NCBI GenBank assembly: GCA_964451955.1
Contig: CAYVKG010000009.1
Location: forward strand, 1 to 64,000
Length of the DNA: 64,000 nucleotides
Source: JAPLNB01 sp964451955
Lineage (GTDB): Bacteria; Planctomycetota; Phycisphaerae; Tepidisphaerales; Tepidisphaeraceae
Direction: 5' to 3'
The stretch's first letter is position 1. Each line of letters begins with the position of its first letter. Shown here one piece after another: positions 60,907 to 64,000 of the stretch. The position numbers and the translations under genes were made by a program. Under the pieces are notes generated by a model. That model had not been told where the DNA came from. It searched no databases and saw nothing but the letters and a program-made list of their open reading frames with translations.

Positions 60907-61908
60907 CTAATCCAGCTTCAGATCGCCCGGCTTCACGCCCTTCTTGTGCTTGCCGCCGCCAATCGGAGTCGGCTGATACGTTCCCACTATGTCCACATTC
61001 GCCCTCGCGGGGATTCTGTCTTCCATCCCCATGGCCCAAAAGCTGGCATTCACCAGCAGGCGACGAAACCCCTCGCTCTCAAGGTCGCCCGAATGTCCCA
61101 TCGTTGTTGTGAAGATCCGCGACACCTTGCCCTCCGAGCCGGTATAGGTCCTGGTCCATGCCACAGGCACCAGTTTCTTCTTCTCGTTCGGCCCGTCCGT
61201 TGGCTTCATTCCCGTCAGGACCTGGCCCATGATGACTGGCTTGCAGTCGCCGTGCAGCGTTGTCAGGCCATACACATCCGACGGCCCCCAGATGTCCTCG
61301 CAGCCCCTCACGATCGGATGGTCCTTCTGACCTTCCGCCACGAGGCCACGCGTGCTTTCCCTCTGATGATCCCCATAATGACTCACCCAGGTCTCGCCCA
61401 GAACCTCACGCCCGAAACCACCCTTGATCGGACCACCCGAATTCCACTGCCATTTCGCATAGGGACCGTCTTTGTGTTTCTCGAAATTGAACGGATGCGT
61501 GTTCGTCCGCAAGCTGATGATCGGCCTGCCCGAGTTGGTGTAGTCGATGATCGCCTTCATCTGATCGTCCGGCAAGTCGCGGAACCGCAGGAACATGATC
61601 AGCAGATCCGCCGTCTTCAAAGTCTCCAGACCAGGAATATTGTCACGCGTTGCCGGATCAATCTCCCCGGTGTTGGGGTTGATCGCAAACAGAACCGTGC
61701 ACTTGAATCCCTGCCGCACCGCCAGAATCTTCGCCAACTGCGGCACCAGCTCCTCAGAGCGATACTCATCGTCCCCCGCAATCAGCACAATGTGCTTGCC
61801 CTTTCCTGGTCCTTCCTTGCCGTCATAGACTACCCAGGGATCATCCGCCATGGTCCACGCGCTCATGACGAACCCCGCCACAATCATCGCCAGCGACATC
61901 TTGCTCAT
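60907..61908 (-). CDS. Exported ThuA domain protein
   Basis: A 333-residue exported protein (signal SLAMIVAGFVMSAWTMA). IVLIAGDDEYRSEELVPQLA and LLIMFLRFRDLPDDQMKAIIDYTNSGRPIISLRTNTHPF are the ThuA core, and VSRIFTTTMGHSGDLESEGFRRLLVNASFWAMG is the typical last part of the fold, with the conserved TxMGHxxD. The end is polar and basic. ThuA proteins appear with sugar use in planctomycetes; enzyme activity is not known. ATG 61908 follows AAGGAG. Confidence 0.87.
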   Translation of the reverse strand: MSKMSLAMIVAGFVMSAWTMADDPWVVYDGKEGPGKGKHIVLIAGDDEYRSEELVPQLAKILAVRQGFKCTVLFAINPNTGEIDPATRDNIPGLETLKTADLLIMFLRFRDLPDDQMKAIIDYTNSGRPIISLRTNTHPFNFEKHKDGPYAKWQWNSGGPIKGGFGREVLGETWVSHYGDHQRESTRGLVAEGQKDHPIVRGCEDIWGPSDVYGLTTLHGDCKPVIMGQVLTGMKPTDGPNEKKKLVPVAWTRTYTGSEGKVSRIFTTTMGHSGDLESEGFRRLLVNASFWAMGMEDRIPARANVDIVGTYQPTPIGGGKHKKGVKPGDLKLD

Positions 61909-61982
61909 ACCTCGCTCCTTGTTCCGCGGTTGCACACCCCTGGAACACTAGCAGGCAACCCACGCCTGCGTTGAACGTCGTT

Positions 61983-63926
61983 TCACCGTTTCTGGGCATC
62001 ACTCCCAGTCGCCCGTTGCAGGTGCCGCCAGATTGCCCATGGCACAAACGCTTTGGCCATCTCCTGGTACGGGTCCAGTCGGCCGGTCACCGCCTTAAGC
62101 CGGTCGTCGGCAATCTCGTATAGCCTCGATTGCCCGGTCTTCTCGTCCCAGACAAACAAGACGCCGTTGTCCACAATCGCCGTCATCTTCCCCTGATCCA
62201 TCCGAATGAGCTGCATCCGCGCCGGAACGTATTCCGACAACACGTCCCGCCCAAGCCATTCCTCCGCGGCCTCCGCGCCCACCAGCTTGGCCACCGTCGG
62301 AGCCACGTCCAGATGGCACGTGCTCAGCCGACTCTCCTGCTTCCCGGGAAACAACTTCGGATTTGAAAGGATGAACGGGGGTCGCAGTTCCGCCAGTGTC
62401 ATGGCCACCCCATGCGTCTGAATCTTCTCCGTCACCGTCTCCCCGTGATCCCCCACCACCACAATCAATGTCTCTTCCCGCAATCCGTCCTTCTCCAAGG
62501 CATCGATCAGCGCCCCCACATTCCGGTCCGCATAGTACAGCGAGTCCCGGTAGCGATGCTCCCAGGTATCCCGCGCAAACGGCGCGTCCTTTAACGGGCT
62601 CGCATACGGATGATGAGGAAATATCGTCGAATATACCGCGAAAAATCGCTGCCCCTTGTTCTGGCTAATCCATTTGGACAGCGCGGCCACGGTCTGTTCC
62701 TCATACATCCCCCACGCCCACGGCTTGGCGCCCGTCTGAATCGCCACGGCATCGGCCTTCACATCGAACGGCCCCACCGCATAGTCCAAGTCCGCGTAAC
62801 TCAAATACCCCGAGTGAAAAAAAGCCGTGCGATAGCCCCGCGACTTCAACACATCCGCCAGCGACTTCTGTGGTAGAGGCCGCTTGTACAAATCCCTCAC
62901 CCTGCCACCTAATTCAGGCAGATAATCCGAATACAGCAGGCCGTATATCGCCTTATACGTCTCCGAAAACACAATGTAATGATCCCGGAAACTCACCCCC
63001 GTCTCCGACAACCGCATGAGATTCGGCGTCGTCCGCTCATCCACATACGCCGCCGACGTTGACTCCATGACCACCATCAGAACATTCAGCCCCTCCCCCG
63101 AGCCTTCACATTTCACGTCCGAACTGAGTTTTACCCCACCCAGGCGAACCGATGCCGGTCGCAACAGTTCGCTCTCGCGCCCCCGCATGTCCGCCGACAG
63201 CCGTCGCGCTGCCGCCACCACATCCGTTCCCTTTGCTGGCCACGTGTAGTACTGCACAAAGTGAATCACCGCATTTCGCTTCAATCCGCAGACGTAAACA
63301 CCCCGCAGCCTCACCACCCAAAGCCCACCGATCACGGCGGCCCCGGTCAGTGTCACCGCCCACAATCGCCACCGCATTCCCAGCCAACGCACTCTCGCCA
63401 CGAGCCGTGCAATCCCCCACCACCCAAGCGGATAGCTCGCCAACCCCACGACCATCGTACTGATCTGCAGAAACCCCAGATATGGCACTATCGAACTCCA
63501 TGCCGTCGCCAGATTGTCCGCCGCCCGCAAGTGCCCGATCTCCAGCGGAAACGAGTAGATCTGGTGCACCTGCCAGCTTACCGTCGAGAACACCACCAAC
63601 CCCGCATGCAGCGCGGCCGGCAATACGCCTGCCACCACCAACCGCCCCGACCTCGGCAACAATGTCCCACACAAAAACAACGCCCCATACACCGCCGCCA
63701 CCACCCCACACAACACCACATCGCCCCCGCCCAGCAGCAGCACATCAAACACCCCAAGCCCGTCCAGCGCCTCTATCCCCCGGCTCGAAACATACCACCA
63801 ACCCAGATGGATCTTCAGAACCCACAAGAACAGACATAACCCAATCGCGCACCCGACCGCGCGCGCATCTTCCCCTATCTCACGCCCGATCAGCCACCGA
63901 CGTGCGGCAGAAAACATTCGCTTCAA
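61983..63926 (-). CDS. Membrane LTA-synthase-like / sulfatase-fold phosphotransferase
   Basis: A 647-residue inner-membrane protein: five predicted helices in the first 215 residues, then an alkaline-phosphatase-fold domain (about 285-600). NVLMVVMESTSAAYVDERTTPNLMRL opens it with the metal-binding Glu; FSETYKAIYGLLY has the Thr expected as nucleophile in LtaS-like enzymes, whereas the Cys/Ser-x-Pro-x-Arg of sulfatases is missing. FPHHPYASPLKD and VVVGDHGETV supply the rest of the metal site. It may transfer a phosphoglycerol or phosphoethanolamine group to an envelope glycan. 74 bases upstream of the ThuA gene on the same strand. Confidence 0.85.
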   Translation of the reverse strand: MKRMFSAARRWLIGREIGEDARAVGCAIGLCLFLWVLKIHLGWWYVSSRGIEALDGLGVFDVLLLGGGDVVLCGVVAAVYGALFLCGTLLPRSGRLVVAGVLPAALHAGLVVFSTVSWQVHQIYSFPLEIGHLRAADNLATAWSSIVPYLGFLQISTMVVGLASYPLGWWGIARLVARVRWLGMRWRLWAVTLTGAAVIGGLWVVRLRGVYVCGLKRNAVIHFVQYYTWPAKGTDVVAAARRLSADMRGRESELLRPASVRLGGVKLSSDVKCEGSGEGLNVLMVVMESTSAAYVDERTTPNLMRLSETGVSFRDHYIVFSETYKAIYGLLYSDYLPELGGRVRDLYKRPLPQKSLADVLKSRGYRTAFFHSGYLSYADLDYAVGPFDVKADAVAIQTGAKPWAWGMYEEQTVAALSKWISQNKGQRFFAVYSTIFPHHPYASPLKDAPFARDTWEHRYRDSLYYADRNVGALIDALEKDGLREETLIVVVGDHGETVTEKIQTHGVAMTLAELRPPFILSNPKLFPGKQESRLSTCHLDVAPTVAKLVGAEAAEEWLGRDVLSEYVPARMQLIRMDQGKMTAIVDNGVLFVWDEKTGQSRLYEIADDRLKAVTGRLDPYQEMAKAFVPWAIWRHLQRATGSDAQKR

Positions 63927-64000
63927 TCTACCTGAACCACCCCCCCGCTGCCATGCAACACTCTTTGGTGATCCCGCCCTCCCCTGCAGCAGTCATTCTG

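Noticed and set aside
63261..63839. 192-residue + strand frame at the right end
   Set aside because: His/Pro/Gln/Arg-rich shadow of the membrane helices of the minus-strand phosphotransferase gene.

Overview
The window looks like chromosomal DNA of a planctomycete, most likely a Phycisphaerae-type lineage. The clues are the LEPR-XLL-type N-terminal sorting motif on a 1024-residue surface protein (35860..38934), ThuA and DUF1080 (3-keto-disaccharide hydrolase) proteins, a heptaheme cytochrome paired with a small membrane cytochrome-b-like protein, very large PQQ-type propeller proteins, a stand-alone CoaB and a GC-rich, densely coding layout. I see no rRNA, tRNA, CRISPR array, prophage or transposase. 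All calls come from reading the sequence, without database searches.

Layout. 0-5.2 kb: a Cof-type HAD phosphatase and a small membrane protein (minus), a MEMO family protein, two small unknown genes and an MFS nucleoside permease (plus). 5.6-6.4 kb: a solitary sigma-28 (FliA/WhiG type) factor. 6.5-10.9 kb: a minus-strand run of an XRE-cupin regulator, a UPF0126/TRIC channel, tdh, kbl and a secreted O-methyltransferase; tdh plus kbl turn threonine into glycine and acetyl-CoA. 11-17 kb: a sialidase, two exported unknowns, a double TIM-barrel sugar isomerase/epimerase and a GH16 glucanase. 17-20.4 kb: a coiled-coil membrane protein with sixteen 29-residue repeats and an arginine-rich protein with an exceptionally long Shine-Dalgarno. 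20.5-23.1 kb: a YifB/ComM ATPase, acyl carrier protein, and an HTH-ClpN protein that overlaps acpP and appears leaderless.

23.4-35.8 kb (plus): pyruvate kinase, a lipoprotein, a plant-like glucuronokinase translationally close to a UTP-sugar-1-phosphate uridylyltransferase, then after a terminator a 1612-residue PQQ/TPR protein, Nfu, TadA, GalE and RsgA. The kinase, uridylyltransferase and epimerase together could salvage uronic acid into UDP-sugars. 35.9-48.9 kb (minus): the cyclophilin/PKD/RTX surface protein, a GT2, the membrane partner and the heptaheme cytochrome, a ThuA-DUF1080 fusion, an Agl23-like membrane glycosyltransferase, two paralogous discoidin-like exported proteins and CoaB.

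48.9-55.5 kb is the most interesting part: a soluble histidine kinase-receiver protein diverges from a tightly coupled three-gene set (methyltransferase, membrane HK-receiver-HK double kinase, receiver plus degenerate kinase). The gene types and order recall the Ralstonia PhcB-PhcS-PhcR-PhcQ fatty acid methyl ester quorum-sensing system, with PhcS and PhcR apparently fused. 55.6-64 kb: bcp peroxiredoxin with a secreted PQQ protein, a divergent SSS symporter-GH28 pair, a small gene remnant, and a ThuA protein with a membrane LTA-synthase-like/sulfatase-fold protein.

At a larger scale, the + strand is visibly C-rich at about 1-2.7 kb and 55-64 kb and G-rich at about 3.7-12 kb whatever the gene direction, and two G-quadruplex-type runs fall in the G-rich block.
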